64,000 nt of DNA from Lysobacter sp. GX 14042. Its GTDB lineage: Bacteria > Pseudomonadota > Gammaproteobacteria > Xanthomonadales > Xanthomonadaceae. The DNA lies in contig NZ_JAJUWY010000002.1 of NCBI RefSeq assembly GCF_021390425.1, positions 186,001 through 250,000 on the forward strand, written 5' to 3'. Both the position numbers and the translations under genes were made by a program. Under the pieces are notes generated by a model that saw only the letters and a list, made by a program, of their open reading frames with translations, made no database searches and was not told the origin of the DNA. Shown here in pieces: positions 51,421 to 60,785 of the stretch. The first letter of the stretch is position 1. Each line of letters starts with the position of its first letter.

Positions 51421-52803
51421 ATGGCCGTCAGCTGTTTCGACCTGTTCAAGATCGGCATCGGGCCGAGCTCCTCCCATACCGTTGGCCCCATGCGCGCTGC
51501 GGCCCGCTTCGTCGAGCACTGGCTGGACGACGCGGGGCACCTGGACCGCGTGACCCGGGTGCGCGCGGAGGTGTTCGGCTCGCTGGCGCTGACCGGGCGC
51601 GGCCACGGCACCGACAAGGCGGTGATGCTCGGGCTGGAGGGCCACTGGCCGGACCGGGTCGACCCGGACCTGATCCCCGGGATCCTCGAGCGGATCCGCG
51701 GCGAGCGCCGCATCCGCCTGCTCGGCCGCCACGGGATCGCCTTCGAGGAGAAGCGCGACCTCATCATGAACAAGCGCCAGAAGCTGCCGTTCCACACCAA
51801 CGGCATGCGCTACACCGCCTACGACGTGGACGGCAACGTGCTGGCGACCCGCGACTACTACTCGGTCGGCGGCGGCTTCGTGGTCAACCAGGACGAGGCG
51901 GCCGAGGACCGGATCGTCGCCGACACCACCGCGGTGCCCTATCCGTTCTCCAGCGGCGACCAGCTGATCGCCACCGCGCGCGAGACCGGCCTGGGTGTGG
52001 CCGGGCTGATGCTGGCCAACGAGCAGGTCTGGCGCAGCCGCGGGGAGATCGAGGCCGGCCTGGACCGGATCTGGGACGCGATGAAGTCCTGCATCGAGCG
52101 CGGCCTGCGCTCCGGCGGCCCCCTGCCCGGCGGACTGAAGGTGACCCGCCGCGCCCCCGGGCTGCTGGCGCACCTGTCGGCGCTGCCCGAGGCAATGGCG
52201 GCCGATCCGCTGACCATGCTCGACTGGGTGAACCTGTTCGCCCTGGCGGTGAACGAGGAGAACGCCGCCGGCGGCCGCGTGGTCACCGCCCCGACCAACG
52301 GCGCGGCCGGGGTGATCCCGGCGGTGCTGCAGTACTACGAGCGCTTCGTCCCCGGCGCCGACCGTGCCGGCATCCACACCTTCCTGCTGACCGCCGCCGC
52401 GGTGGGCATCCTGTACAAGGAGAACGCCTCGATCTCCGGCGCCGAGGTCGGCTGCCAGGGCGAGGTGGGCGTGGCCTGCTCGATGGCCGCGGCCGGCCTG
52501 ACCGCGGCCATCGGGGGTACCCCCGGCCAGGTCGAGAACGCCGCCGAGATCGGCATGGAACACAACCTCGGCCTGACCTGCGACCCGATCGGCGGCCTGG
52601 TGCAGATCCCCTGCATCGAGCGCAACGCGATGGGCGCGGTCAAGGCGATCAACGCCAGCCGCATGGCCATGCGCGGCGACGGGACCCACAAGGTCACCCT
52701 CGACAAGGTCATCAAGACCATGCGCGAGACCGGCAACGACATGAAGGACAAGTACAAGGAAACCAGCCGCGGCGGGCTGGCGGTGAACGTCATCGAGTGC
52801 TGA
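51421..52803 (+). CDS. sdaA: L-serine ammonia-lyase SdaA
   Basis: A 460-residue iron-sulfur L-serine dehydratase making pyruvate and ammonia. [24 protein letters not shown] is the diagnostic N terminus. The alpha domain has [36 protein letters not shown] and cysteines in [18 protein letters not shown] that bind the [4Fe-4S] cluster. Single-chain form. Start at the ATG at 51421, preceded by eight T residues and no good ribosome binding site. Confidence 0.96.
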   Translation: MAVSCFDLFKIGIGPSSSHTVGPMRAAARFVEHWLDDAGHLDRVTRVRAEVFGSLALTGRGHGTDKAVMLGLEGHWPDRVDPDLIPGILERIRGERRIRLLGRHGIAFEEKRDLIMNKRQKLPFHTNGMRYTAYDVDGNVLATRDYYSVGGGFVVNQDEAAEDRIVADTTAVPYPFSSGDQLIATARETGLGVAGLMLANEQVWRSRGEIEAGLDRIWDAMKSCIERGLRSGGPLPGGLKVTRRAPGLLAHLSALPEAMAADPLTMLDWVNLFALAVNEENAAGGRVVTAPTNGAAGVIPAVLQYYERFVPGADRAGIHTFLLTAAAVGILYKENASISGAEVGCQGEVGVACSMAAAGLTAAIGGTPGQVENAAEIGMEHNLGLTCDPIGGLVQIPCIERNAMGAVKAINASRMAMRGDGTHKVTLDKVIKTMRETGNDMKDKYKETSRGGLAVNVIEC

Positions 52804-52805
52804 GC

Positions 52806-52834
52806 CCGCGGGAGCGCTAAAGATCCTCCCGCGG
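52806..52834 (+). terminator. Stem-loop after sdaA
   Basis: CCGCGGGAG and CTCCCGCGG form a 9-base perfect stem with an 11-base loop, starting two bases after the sdaA stop. There is no T tract, so it may be a weak or factor-assisted terminator. Confidence 0.5.
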
Positions 52835-52902
52835 CGGCCGTTACCGACAACGCCCCGCGAAACCAGCGGCCCGACCGAGGGCGGCGGTGGCAAGGAGGAT
52901 CC

Positions 52903-55900
52903 ATGCCATTGCGCCTGCTGCTGGCCGTCGTGTTGACGGCCTGCCTGTTGCCACGGGCCGCTCTCGCGCTGGACCCGGGCAAGGCCTTCCACCACTACGT
53001 GCGCGACACCTGGTCGGTCCAGCAGGGCATGCCGCAGATCAGCGCGGTCGACATCGCCCAGACCCCCGACGGCTACATCTGGGTGGCCACCCAGGCCGGG
53101 GTGGCGCGGTTCGACGGGATCGGCTTCACCACCCATTCGCCGGACACCGATGCGGCGATTCCCCATCCGGTCGCCACCGCGCTGGCGGTCGACGCCTCGG
53201 GCGACATGTGGATCGGCACCCGCGGCGGCATGGCGCTCCTGCGCGGCGGCGCTTTCCACCCGGTGCCATGGCTCGGCGGCGGCCAGGCACCGACGGTCAA
53301 TGGCCTGTACCTGACCGCCGACGGATCCGTCTGGGCGGCGACCAGCTCGGGGGCGGCGCGCGTGGACGCCGAAGGCCTGCGGCCCCTCCCCGGCAGCGCA
53401 CCGGCGAGCGCAGTGCTGCTACGGGACGGGATCCTCTGGGCCGGCGGCGCCACCGGCGTGCACCTGTGGGACGGCCGCGACTGGACCTCCACCGTCTGGC
53501 CCGGCGGCGAGGCGCCGGTGGTGCAGGGGCTGCTGGAAGTGGGCGGCGAGGTATGGGCCGCGACCAACCGCGGCCTGTACATCCACGGCCCGGACGGGTG
53601 GCGGGGAGTTCCCGGCGCCGCCGGCGAGGAGGCCCTGCCGCTGCAGTTCCTGTACCGCGACAGCGACGGCAACATCTGGAGCGGTGGCGATCTGGGCCTG
53701 CTGCGGATCCGCCCGGACCGCAGCATCGAAACCGTTCCGGCGACCCGGGGCAACGGGTTGTTCAACCTGTTCAATGCCTTCGAGGACCGCGAAGGCAACC
53801 TGTGGCTGGGCAGCCTGTCCAACGGCGTGAGCCGGGCGTGGAACGGCTGGACCCGCCGCTACAGCACCCAGGAAGGGCTCCCCGACGCCACGGTCTGGAC
53901 CCTGGTGCCCGACCCCGATGGCGACGGCACCTGGGTGGGGACCAATCACGGGCTGGCCCATCTGGGCACCGACGGCCGCTTTACCCGCCCGGCCGCGGGC
54001 CCGGTGGCCAGCTCGAACGCGCTGCGCACGCTGTACGCCGAACCGGGGCAGCTGTGGATCGGCCTGCGCAACGGCCTGGCGGTGTACCGCCCCGGCAGTG
54101 GCGCGCCTGCGGAAGTGCCGGCGTGGGCGCGCGGCATCCGGTCGCCCGTGTCGGGGCTCGCCCGCGATCGTGACGGAAACCTGTGGATCACCACCCTGGG
54201 TCCCCTGCTGCGCTGGAACGGGACGAGCTTGCAGGAGTTCGGCGCAGCCGATGGCCTTCCCGGCCCGGTGGCGGAATTCCGGATCACCCGTGATGGCCGC
54301 CGGCTGGCGCTGACCATCGACACCCTGCTGGAGTTCGACGGCCGGCGCTTCGTCCCCGCTCCCGAGGCAAGCGACCTGCCGGACGACATACACCTGCAGA
54401 CCCTTGCCGAGCTCGCCGACGGACGCCTGCTGCTGACGAACCTGGATGCCACGCTCCTGCTCCGCCACCAGAACCGCTGGCATCGCCTGGACGAGTCGAC
54501 CGGGCTGCCGCCGGGCACCGCGTTCCAGGCGCTCGAACACGCGGGCTTTCTCTGGGTTTCGGGCATGCACGGGGTATACCGCGTGCCACTTGAGGACCTG
54601 GATGCCTTCGCCGGGGGGCACATCGAACGGGTACGCGGCCAAGTGCTGCTCAACGAACGGGGAATGCCCAATGGCGGCCAGCAGGGGCTGTGCTGCAACG
54701 GCTCGGGCCTGGCGGACGGCTTCATCGCCGATGGCGCGTTGTGGCTGCCGACCCGCGATGGCGTGCTCGCGCTCGATACCGCGGCCATCGTCCGCAACCC
54801 GGTGCCACCCGGTGTCCACGTGGCCGGCGTGCAGGTCGGCGAGCAGTGGCGGGCCCTGGAACGCGACGCACCGGTGGCCCTGGACGCGGACGAGCGCGAC
54901 ATCACCCTGGCCTTCGATGTCCTCAGCTATCAGGACCCCCGCAGCAACCGGGCGCGCTACCGGCTCGCAGGCTACGACCGGCAGTGGCGGACCGCGGGGC
55001 CGGCCGACCGCCAGGTGCGCTACACCAACCTGCCGCCGGGCGACTACGTGTTCGAGATGCTCGGCAGCAACAACGCCGATGTCTGGGCGCCGGCGCCGGC
55101 CCGGCTGGAGTTCGGCATCCGCCCGCACTTCCACGAGACCGCCGGTTTCCGCGCGCTGCTCGCCGTGCTCGCACTGCTGCTGGTCCACGCCGGGTACCGG
55201 TACCAGCGCTACCGCTACCGCAAGCGCCAGCGCGAGCTGGAGGCGCTGGTCGGCGAACGGACGGCGGCGCTCGCGGAGTCGAACCGCCAGCTCGAGCAGG
55301 CCAGCCTGACCGATCCGCTGACCGGCCTGCGCAACCGGCGCTACCTGGCCCGCCAGCTTCCGGCCGACCTGGACTACTACGACCGGCAGCTCGCCGCGGG
55401 CGCGGCGCGGGACGAGGTCGTGGTGTTCGCGATGCTGGACGTCGACCATTTCAAGCAGATCAACGACCTGCACGGCCATGCCACCGGTGACCGGGTACTG
55501 GAGGACGTGGCCCGGCGCATGGAGTCGATCGTCCGCAGCGGCGACTACGTGGTGCGCTGGGGCGGCGAGGAGTTCCTGCTGGTGTTCCGCCCGATGCCGT
55601 CCGGCCAGGTGCCGGCGCTGGGCGATCGCCTGCGGCACCTGGTGTCGAGCACCACCTTCGGCATCGGCGGGGATCGCCACCTGGGCCTGACCGCCTCCAT
55701 CGGCCTGTCGGAGTACCCGCTGTTCCGTCGCACCGATGGCGAACCGCTGGGCTGGGAAGCGATGGTGGAACTGGCCGACCGGGCGCTCTACCACGTCAAG
55801 CGCCACGGCCGTGATGGCTGGGCGATGTTCCGGCCCACCGCCTCCACCCGCACCGGCACGCTGGTCACCGAACTCCAGGCCGGTCCCGGTGCCCTGCTGG

Positions 55901-55962
55901 CGGCCGGCGACCTGGAACTGCTGGGCTCACCGATGGTGCTGGCCCTCGGTGAGGATCCCTGA
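52903..55962 (+). CDS. Two-component-propeller diguanylate cyclase
   Basis: A 1019-residue membrane enzyme. Signal peptide about 1-25, then a beta-propeller of repeated blades (GYIWVATQAGVARFDG, GDMWIGTRGGMALL, GNLWLGSLSNGVSRAW). A Y_Y_Y domain (LPPGDYVFEMLGSNN), one TM helix (about 748-768), a coiled-coil linker and a C-terminal GGDEF domain follow. The active site is intact as GGEEF (887-891), with an RxxD inhibitory site RSGD (878-881) exactly five residues before it. It should make cyclic-di-GMP in response to an extracellular ligand. GGAGG precedes the ATG. No EAL domain. Confidence 0.95.
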   Translation: MPLRLLLAVVLTACLLPRAALALDPGKAFHHYVRDTWSVQQGMPQISAVDIAQTPDGYIWVATQAGVARFDGIGFTTHSPDTDAAIPHPVATALAVDASGDMWIGTRGGMALLRGGAFHPVPWLGGGQAPTVNGLYLTADGSVWAATSSGAARVDAEGLRPLPGSAPASAVLLRDGILWAGGATGVHLWDGRDWTSTVWPGGEAPVVQGLLEVGGEVWAATNRGLYIHGPDGWRGVPGAAGEEALPLQFLYRDSDGNIWSGGDLGLLRIRPDRSIETVPATRGNGLFNLFNAFEDREGNLWLGSLSNGVSRAWNGWTRRYSTQEGLPDATVWTLVPDPDGDGTWVGTNHGLAHLGTDGRFTRPAAGPVASSNALRTLYAEPGQLWIGLRNGLAVYRPGSGAPAEVPAWARGIRSPVSGLARDRDGNLWITTLGPLLRWNGTSLQEFGAADGLPGPVAEFRITRDGRRLALTIDTLLEFDGRRFVPAPEASDLPDDIHLQTLAELADGRLLLTNLDATLLLRHQNRWHRLDESTGLPPGTAFQALEHAGFLWVSGMHGVYRVPLEDLDAFAGGHIERVRGQVLLNERGMPNGGQQGLCCNGSGLADGFIADGALWLPTRDGVLALDTAAIVRNPVPPGVHVAGVQVGEQWRALERDAPVALDADERDITLAFDVLSYQDPRSNRARYRLAGYDRQWRTAGPADRQVRYTNLPPGDYVFEMLGSNNADVWAPAPARLEFGIRPHFHETAGFRALLAVLALLLVHAGYRYQRYRYRKRQRELEALVGERTAALAESNRQLEQASLTDPLTGLRNRRYLARQLPADLDYYDRQLAAGAARDEVVVFAMLDVDHFKQINDLHGHATGDRVLEDVARRMESIVRSGDYVVRWGGEEFLLVFRPMPSGQVPALGDRLRHLVSSTTFGIGGDRHLGLTASIGLSEYPLFRRTDGEPLGWEAMVELADRALYHVKRHGRDGWAMFRPTASTRTGTLVTELQAGPGALLAAGDLELLGSPMVLALGEDP

Positions 55963-56023
55963 CCCGGGCGAGTCCGGGCAGGATGCGCCACGTGCAGTCG
56001 GCCAGGGCAACGCGCCGGCATCG

Positions 56024-56029
56024 TAGACT
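56024..56029 (+). promoter_or_regulatory. -10 element of the M23 peptidase gene, placed for a leaderless transcript
   Basis: TAGACT with a 6-base spacer to the ATG at 56036. Confidence 0.45.
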
Positions 56030-56035
56030 CGCGCC

Positions 56036-56947
56036 ATGCCGTCCGTCCCCGCCGCCACCGGCCGCCGCGCGCCCCGCCACCGGGGCTGCGCAATGGCGCT
56101 ATGCGCGCTTGCGGTGCTGGTCGGGGGCGCGTTGCATCCCCCTGCCGCGCGGGCACAGGCTGCGGGTGCGGCGACGTCGCCCGCTGACGGTGCGGTCGCG
56201 ACGCTACGGGTCGAGGACCGTGGCGGCCACTGGTTCGTGTGGGCCGACAACCGCCTGGCCGGCCCGGCCGAGGTCTTGGTGGACTACCACGAGGGCAGCA
56301 ATGTCACATCCCGGCCGCTGCTGCCGGCGCGGGCGATCGTGCCGGCGGGCGGCAGCCGCGTGGTCGCCGTGCTGCGGGCGGGCGATGGCGCGGGGCCGGC
56401 CCGGTTCCGGCTGCGCATGGACAGCATCCCGGGCCATCCCAGCACCCGGCCTGGGGACGTGGAGTACGCGTTGCCGCTGGCCGCCGCGGCGCGGGTGGAC
56501 CAGGGCTTCGGCGGCGCCTTCAGCCACGACGACGACGAGAACCGCTACGCGCTGGACTTCGCGGTGCCGCCGGGTACCCCGGTGCTGGCCGCGCGCGATG
56601 GCGTGGTGATGCAGGTGGAAGGCCGGCGAAGCACGAGCGGAGGCGACCGCAGCCGGCACGCCCGAGCGGCCAACTTCGTCCGCATCCTGCACCGCGACGG
56701 GACCATGGCGCTGTATGCGCACCTGCAGGCCGGCGGCGTGCTGGTCGCGCCGGGGCAGCAGGTACGCACGGGAGATCCCATCGGACTTTCCGGCAACAGC
56801 GGCTACTCGACCGGCCCGCACCTGCATTTCGCCGTGCAGGCCAATCGCGGCATGCGACTGGAGTCACTCCCCTTCCGCATGGACGGCCTGCCCGCGCCCG
56901 GCGGGCCCGCCCCGGAGGACGGGCTCAGAACGCGTTCGGGCCCTTGA
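56036..56947 (+). CDS. M23 family metallopeptidase
   Basis: A 303-residue exported protein with an N-terminal signal helix (ALCALAVLVGGALHPPAARA, about 20-42). After a beta-rich region come the LytM residues: His/Asp in FSHDDDENRYALDFAVPPGTP and the HxH in TGPHLHFAVQ, so zinc binding and catalysis are possible. It should cut peptidoglycan cross-bridges in the periplasm. The 3' end overlaps the convergent DUF1521 gene by 23 bases. Confidence 0.93.
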   Translation: MPSVPAATGRRAPRHRGCAMALCALAVLVGGALHPPAARAQAAGAATSPADGAVATLRVEDRGGHWFVWADNRLAGPAEVLVDYHEGSNVTSRPLLPARAIVPAGGSRVVAVLRAGDGAGPARFRLRMDSIPGHPSTRPGDVEYALPLAAAARVDQGFGGAFSHDDDENRYALDFAVPPGTPVLAARDGVVMQVEGRRSTSGGDRSRHARAANFVRILHRDGTMALYAHLQAGGVLVAPGQQVRTGDPIGLSGNSGYSTGPHLHFAVQANRGMRLESLPFRMDGLPAPGGPAPEDGLRTRSGP

Positions 56948-57695
56948 GCGTGAACTCGAAGCTGGTCGGCAGGTTGAAGTTGACCGCCGGCTCGTCAGCG
57001 CCTGAATCGACGCTGCCGGAGAAACTCACCGACATCAGCCCCTGGAACATCGACAGCAGGTTGGCGAACGACTGCAGGGCGGTGAACAGCGCCTGGAACT
57101 GCTGCCCGGCGACCTCGGTGCCATTGAGCCGGTGATCGGTGAGGTTGATGTATTCCTGGTCGACCACCACGCCCAGCTTGCCGTTGCCGTCGACCCCGAG
57201 GAAGCCGGCGCCGAACGGGTTCTCGCGGATCACGTTGCCGTCGTCGGCGCGCGCCTCCACCGCGGCGGCGTCGCTGATGTGGTGGCTGACGGCGAGGTCG
57301 CCCCGGGTGAACGGGTCCACGCCGGTGACCTGGGTGGTCTGGCCGGTGGTGCCGTCGGTGATGGTCACGGTCGAGGCGTAGGTGACCCGGGCGTCGTCGT
57401 GCTGTGGCTTGGTCTGGATGGTGACCTTGGTGCCGTCCTCGAGCAGGAAGGTGGTGTCGCCGTAGAAGTCGAAGGCGTGCTTGCCGTCGATCGCCACGTG
57501 CGGGTCGCCCCAGATGCGGTAGTTCTCGCCGGTCGTCTTGCTGGTGATGTCCACCGTGCCGGTGTCGGTCAGGCGGATGTCGTAGTTCGTGTTCTCGTAG
57601 AAGAACTCGTTGCCCTTGGCCCGCGCCTTGATCGGGCCGTCGAGGGCTTCTGGATTGACGGTGAGGTTGTCGATCGTGATCTGGCCGGCCTGCAT
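56925..57695 (-). CDS. DUF1521 (MIIA) protein with GDPH self-cleavage motif
   Basis: A 256-residue protein without signal peptide. The domain centres on YRIWGDPHVAIDGKHAFDFYG; G63-D64-P65-H66 matches the GD'PH site at which NopE1 of Bradyrhizobium and a Vibrio homologue cut themselves between Asp and Pro when calcium or other divalent metals bind. The flanking FYGDTTFLLEDGTKVTI is also reminiscent of von Willebrand type D repeats. Cleavage would give a ~64-residue N-terminal and a ~190-residue C-terminal piece. The start is ATG with GGTGG five bases upstream; a GTG three codons earlier is possible. No type III secretion genes are in the window. Substrate and role unknown. Confidence 0.8.
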   Translation of the reverse strand: MQAGQITIDNLTVNPEALDGPIKARAKGNEFFYENTNYDIRLTDTGTVDITSKTTGENYRIWGDPHVAIDGKHAFDFYGDTTFLLEDGTKVTIQTKPQHDDARVTYASTVTITDGTTGQTTQVTGVDPFTRGDLAVSHHISDAAAVEARADDGNVIRENPFGAGFLGVDGNGKLGVVVDQEYINLTDHRLNGTEVAGQQFQALFTALQSFANLLSMFQGLMSVSFSGSVDSGADEPAVNFNLPTSFEFTLKGPNAF

Positions 57696-57786
57696 GACGT
57701 CCACCCTGTTTTATGGATGGCGCCAGTAAAGGCCGGCCATGGCGGATTGCCAACTGGGTCCGCCCCTACCTCGGGTCGGCCCGAGG

Positions 57787-58911
57787 TCAGGCGGCGCGGC
57801 CGGTCCCGGCGCTGTTTTCCGCCAGCTCCTGCCAGCGCGGCAACTTGTCGAGCTGGCCGACCGAACGCAGGTACTCGGTGTCGACCTCGGTGCCGTTGAC
57901 CAGCGCGCTGGCCACGTGCACCGCGCCGGTCACCCAGAAGCCGCCGGTGCGGGTGCGGCGTGGGCCGTACTGGAACGCCACCGCCTCCACGATCGGGTCC
58001 GGAAGGCCCCACAGGCCCAGCAGGTAGGCGCCCGCGGAGGCGTGTTGCTGGTCCGCGGCCGGATCCGGCTCCGCGGCTTCCCCGCCCTCCTCGTCCGCGT
58101 CCTCCTGGTTGGCGGCCGGCAGCAGGCGGCCGACCTCCGCCAGCAGGCCCGCGGTGGCGGCCAGCTCCGCGCTGGAGCCGCCGAGGAACCGGGACGCCAG
58201 CTGCGAGACCTGCAACGCCCGTGCCTGCATCGCCTCCCGCTCGGCCTCGTCCATCTCGTCGTGCGCCAGCGCCTCGCTGGCCAGCACCACCTGGCGCAGG
58301 GTCTGCAGGCCCAGGCGGGTGCTCGCGGCGCGGATGTCGGTGACCTCGCGGCCGGCGGAGAAATAGGCCGAGTTGCACAGGCGCAGCACCCGCGCGGCGA
58401 TCGCCGGATCACGCGCCAGCAGTTCGGACACCGCCGCCATCGAGACCTCCGGGTCGCGCATCAGCCGCACCAGTTCCAGGTACAGCCGCGGCGGCGCCGG
58501 CAGGGTCTCGATGCGGCCGATGGCCTGCTTCAGTTCCGGGTTGTCGAGCACCTCGCGCAGTTCCATCACGCTCTCGAGCGCGTCGACCAGCCCGATGGGG
58601 TCCATCGGGCGGCGCAGCACGCGATGGGCGCGGTCGAGCAGGTGCAGCGCGTCGTCGCCCTGCCCGGGCTCGAGCAGCATGATCCGCACCGCCCCCGGGT
58701 GCGCCGCGCGCAGTTCCGCCAATGCCTGGCCCCGGGCCTCGTCGCGCGGCAGCGTCGACACCAGCGCCTCCACGTGCTCGCGTCCGGCGGCCTCGGCGTA
58801 TTGCGCGGCGCTCTCGATCGCCTCCACCTTCCAGTCCAGGCCGAAATCCGACAGGGTCTCGCGCAGCTCGTCGACACGGGCGGACTCTTCGCCGCAGATC
58901 AGGATGAGCAC
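57787..58911 (-). CDS. HDOD domain protein with degenerate receiver
   Basis: A 374-residue regulator. An N-terminal receiver-like domain (LILICGEESARVDELRETLSDFG, LLEPGQGDDALHLLDRAHRVLRRPMD) lacks the phospho-acceptor Asp: ALVSTLPRD replaces the usual position. The HDOD domain (from about residue 130) has LPAPPRLYLELVRLMRDPEVS and RVLRLCNSAYFS. An acidic insert (EDADEEGGEAAEPD) lies near residue 270. HDOD proteins take part in signalling networks with GGDEF enzymes, and one is adjacent here. The start is a GTG with GGAGGA seven bases upstream; the ORF extends 20 codons. Confidence 0.85.
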   Translation of the reverse strand: MLILICGEESARVDELRETLSDFGLDWKVEAIESAAQYAEAAGREHVEALVSTLPRDEARGQALAELRAAHPGAVRIMLLEPGQGDDALHLLDRAHRVLRRPMDPIGLVDALESVMELREVLDNPELKQAIGRIETLPAPPRLYLELVRLMRDPEVSMAAVSELLARDPAIAARVLRLCNSAYFSAGREVTDIRAASTRLGLQTLRQVVLASEALAHDEMDEAEREAMQARALQVSQLASRFLGGSSAELAATAGLLAEVGRLLPAANQEDADEEGGEAAEPDPAADQQHASAGAYLLGLWGLPDPIVEAVAFQYGPRRTRTGGFWVTGAVHVASALVNGTEVDTEYLRSVGQLDKLPRWQELAENSAGTGRAA

Positions 58912-59038
58912 CGGTGTTCCTCCAGGGAGTAAGGGCATGCGGGCTGTCCCGCCACGGCTGTTGACGGCCACCGTGGCGTGGACTTGAGCGCGTGGCCGCG
59001 AAGCCCGTCACAAACCGGTGCAGCCGCCGGTGCGGCCG

Positions 59039-59044
59039 TATAAT
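59039..59044 (+). promoter_or_regulatory. -10 element of prfC
   Basis: A consensus TATAAT, 49 bases before the ATG, in the gap divergent from the HDOD gene. It is the best -10 match in the window. Confidence 0.6.
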
Positions 59045-59092
59045 CGCCGGCTTCCCTTGCCTCGACACCCGGCGCCACCGGCGCCTGCCTCC

Positions 59093-60697
59093 ATGTCCGA
59101 AGTTTCCGTCCAGGCGCAGCGCCGCCGCACCTTCGCCATCATCTCCCACCCCGATGCGGGCAAGACCACGCTGACCGAGAAGCTGTTGCTGTTCGGTGGC
59201 GCGATCCAGATGGCCGGCTCGGTGAAGGGCCGCAAGGCGGCCCGCCACGCCACCTCGGACTGGATGAAGCTGGAGCAGGAGCGCGGCATCTCGGTGACCA
59301 GCTCGGTGATGCAGTTCCCCTATGACGGGCGCATCGTCAACCTGCTCGACACGCCGGGCCACGCGGACTTCGGCGAGGACACCTACCGGGTGCTGACCGC
59401 GGTCGACTCGGCGCTGATGGTGATCGACGTGGCCAAGGGCGTGGAGGAGCGCACCATCAAGCTGATGGAGGTCTGCCGGCTGCGCGACACGCCGATCATG
59501 ACCTTCATCAACAAGCTCGACCGCGAGGGCAAGGAGCCGATCGAACTGCTGGACGAGGTCGAATCGGTGCTGGGCATCCGCTGCGCGCCGGTGACCTGGC
59601 CGATCGGCATGGGCAAGCGCCTGAAGGGCGTGGTGCACCTGGTCAGCGGCGAGGTCCACCTGTACGAGCCGGGGCGCAATTTCACCCGCCAGGACTCGAC
59701 CATCTTCGCCTCCATCGACGACCCGCGCCTGGAGCAGCGGCTGGGCGCACCGGTCCTGGCCGAGCTGCGCGAGGAGCTGGAACTGGTGCAGGGCGCCAGC
59801 CATCCGTTCGACCTGGACGCCTACCTCGCGGGCGAGCTGACCCCGGTGTTCTTCGGCTCGGCGGTCAACAACTTCGGCGTGCAGCTGCTGCTGGACTTCT
59901 TCGTCGGCCATGCCCCGTCGCCGCGGCCGCGCGCCACGACCGGCCGCGACGTCGCCCCCGGGGAGGACCGGCTCGCCGGCTTCGTGTTCAAGATCCAGGC
60001 CAACATGGACCCGCAGCACCGCGACCGGGTCGCCTTCATGCGGGTGTGCTCGGGCCGCTTCCAGGCCGGCATGAAGGCCTTCCACGTGCGCACCGGCAAG
60101 GACATGAAGCTGGCCAACGCACTGACCTTCATGGCCTCCGACCGCGAGGTCGCCGAGGAAGCCTGGCCCGGCGACGTCATCGGCATCCACAACCACGGCA
60201 CCATCTCCATCGGCGACACCTTCACCGAGGGCGAGCGGCTGGCCTTCACCGGAATCCCGAACTTCGCGCCCGAACTGTTCCGCCGCGCCCGCCTGCGCGA
60301 CCCGCTCAAGCTCAAGCAGCTGCAGAAGGGCCTGGCCCAGCTGTCGGAGGAAGGCGCGACCCAGTTCTTCAAGCCGCTGCTGGGCAACGACCTGATCCTG
60401 GGCGCGGTCGGCGTGCTGCAGTTCGACGTGGTCGCCTACCGGTTGAAGGCCGAGTACGGGGTGGACGCGATCTTCGAGTCGGTCTCGGTCGCCACCGCGC
60501 GCTGGATCCACTGCGACAACGAGAAGAAGCTCGAGGAGTTCCGCGACCGCAACGCCACCAACCTGGCGCTGGACGCCGCCGGCGGCCTGGTCTACCTGGC
60601 GCCGACCCGGGTCAACCTGCAACTGGCCCAGGAACGGGCCCCGGACGTGGAGTTCCGCGCCACCCGCGAGCACGCGCAATCGGTCGATCCGTCCTGA
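59093..60697 (+). CDS. prfC: Peptide chain release factor 3
   Basis: A 534-residue GTPase that removes RF1/RF2 from the ribosome. G1 [18 protein letters not shown]2 around [15 protein letters not shown]3 [18 protein letters not shown] and G4 [12 protein letters not shown] are intact. [18 protein letters not shown] is typical of RF3. Single gene behind its own promoter; a strong stem-loop follows. Confidence 0.97.
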   Translation: MSEVSVQAQRRRTFAIISHPDAGKTTLTEKLLLFGGAIQMAGSVKGRKAARHATSDWMKLEQERGISVTSSVMQFPYDGRIVNLLDTPGHADFGEDTYRVLTAVDSALMVIDVAKGVEERTIKLMEVCRLRDTPIMTFINKLDREGKEPIELLDEVESVLGIRCAPVTWPIGMGKRLKGVVHLVSGEVHLYEPGRNFTRQDSTIFASIDDPRLEQRLGAPVLAELREELELVQGASHPFDLDAYLAGELTPVFFGSAVNNFGVQLLLDFFVGHAPSPRPRATTGRDVAPGEDRLAGFVFKIQANMDPQHRDRVAFMRVCSGRFQAGMKAFHVRTGKDMKLANALTFMASDREVAEEAWPGDVIGIHNHGTISIGDTFTEGERLAFTGIPNFAPELFRRARLRDPLKLKQLQKGLAQLSEEGATQFFKPLLGNDLILGAVGVLQFDVVAYRLKAEYGVDAIFESVSVATARWIHCDNEKKLEEFRDRNATNLALDAAGGLVYLAPTRVNLQLAQERAPDVEFRATREHAQSVDPS

Positions 60698-60704
60698 ACA
60701 TGCC

Positions 60705-60730
60705 GGTGAACGCGGCGCAACGCGTTCACC
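60705..60730 (+). terminator. Stem-loop terminator after prfC
   Basis: GGTGAACGCG and CGCGTTCACC form a 10-base perfect stem with a 6-base loop, 8 bases after the prfC stop. It is followed by GCTGCTTTACC, only a weak T run. Confidence 0.6.
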
Positions 60731-60785
60731 GCTGCTTTACCGCGGCGTGCGGAAGGTGGGTGCGAATCCACCCACGGATCCGCCC

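Noticed and set aside
53419-55806. 795-codon open frame on the minus strand
   Set aside because: Antisense to the propeller diguanylate cyclase, whose catalytic and inhibitory sites are intact.
60756-60775. Short inverted repeat (GTGGGT/ACCCAC) before the MliC gene as a riboswitch or operator
   Set aside because: Only six base pairs in a GC-rich gap; no further structure or conserved riboswitch sequence.
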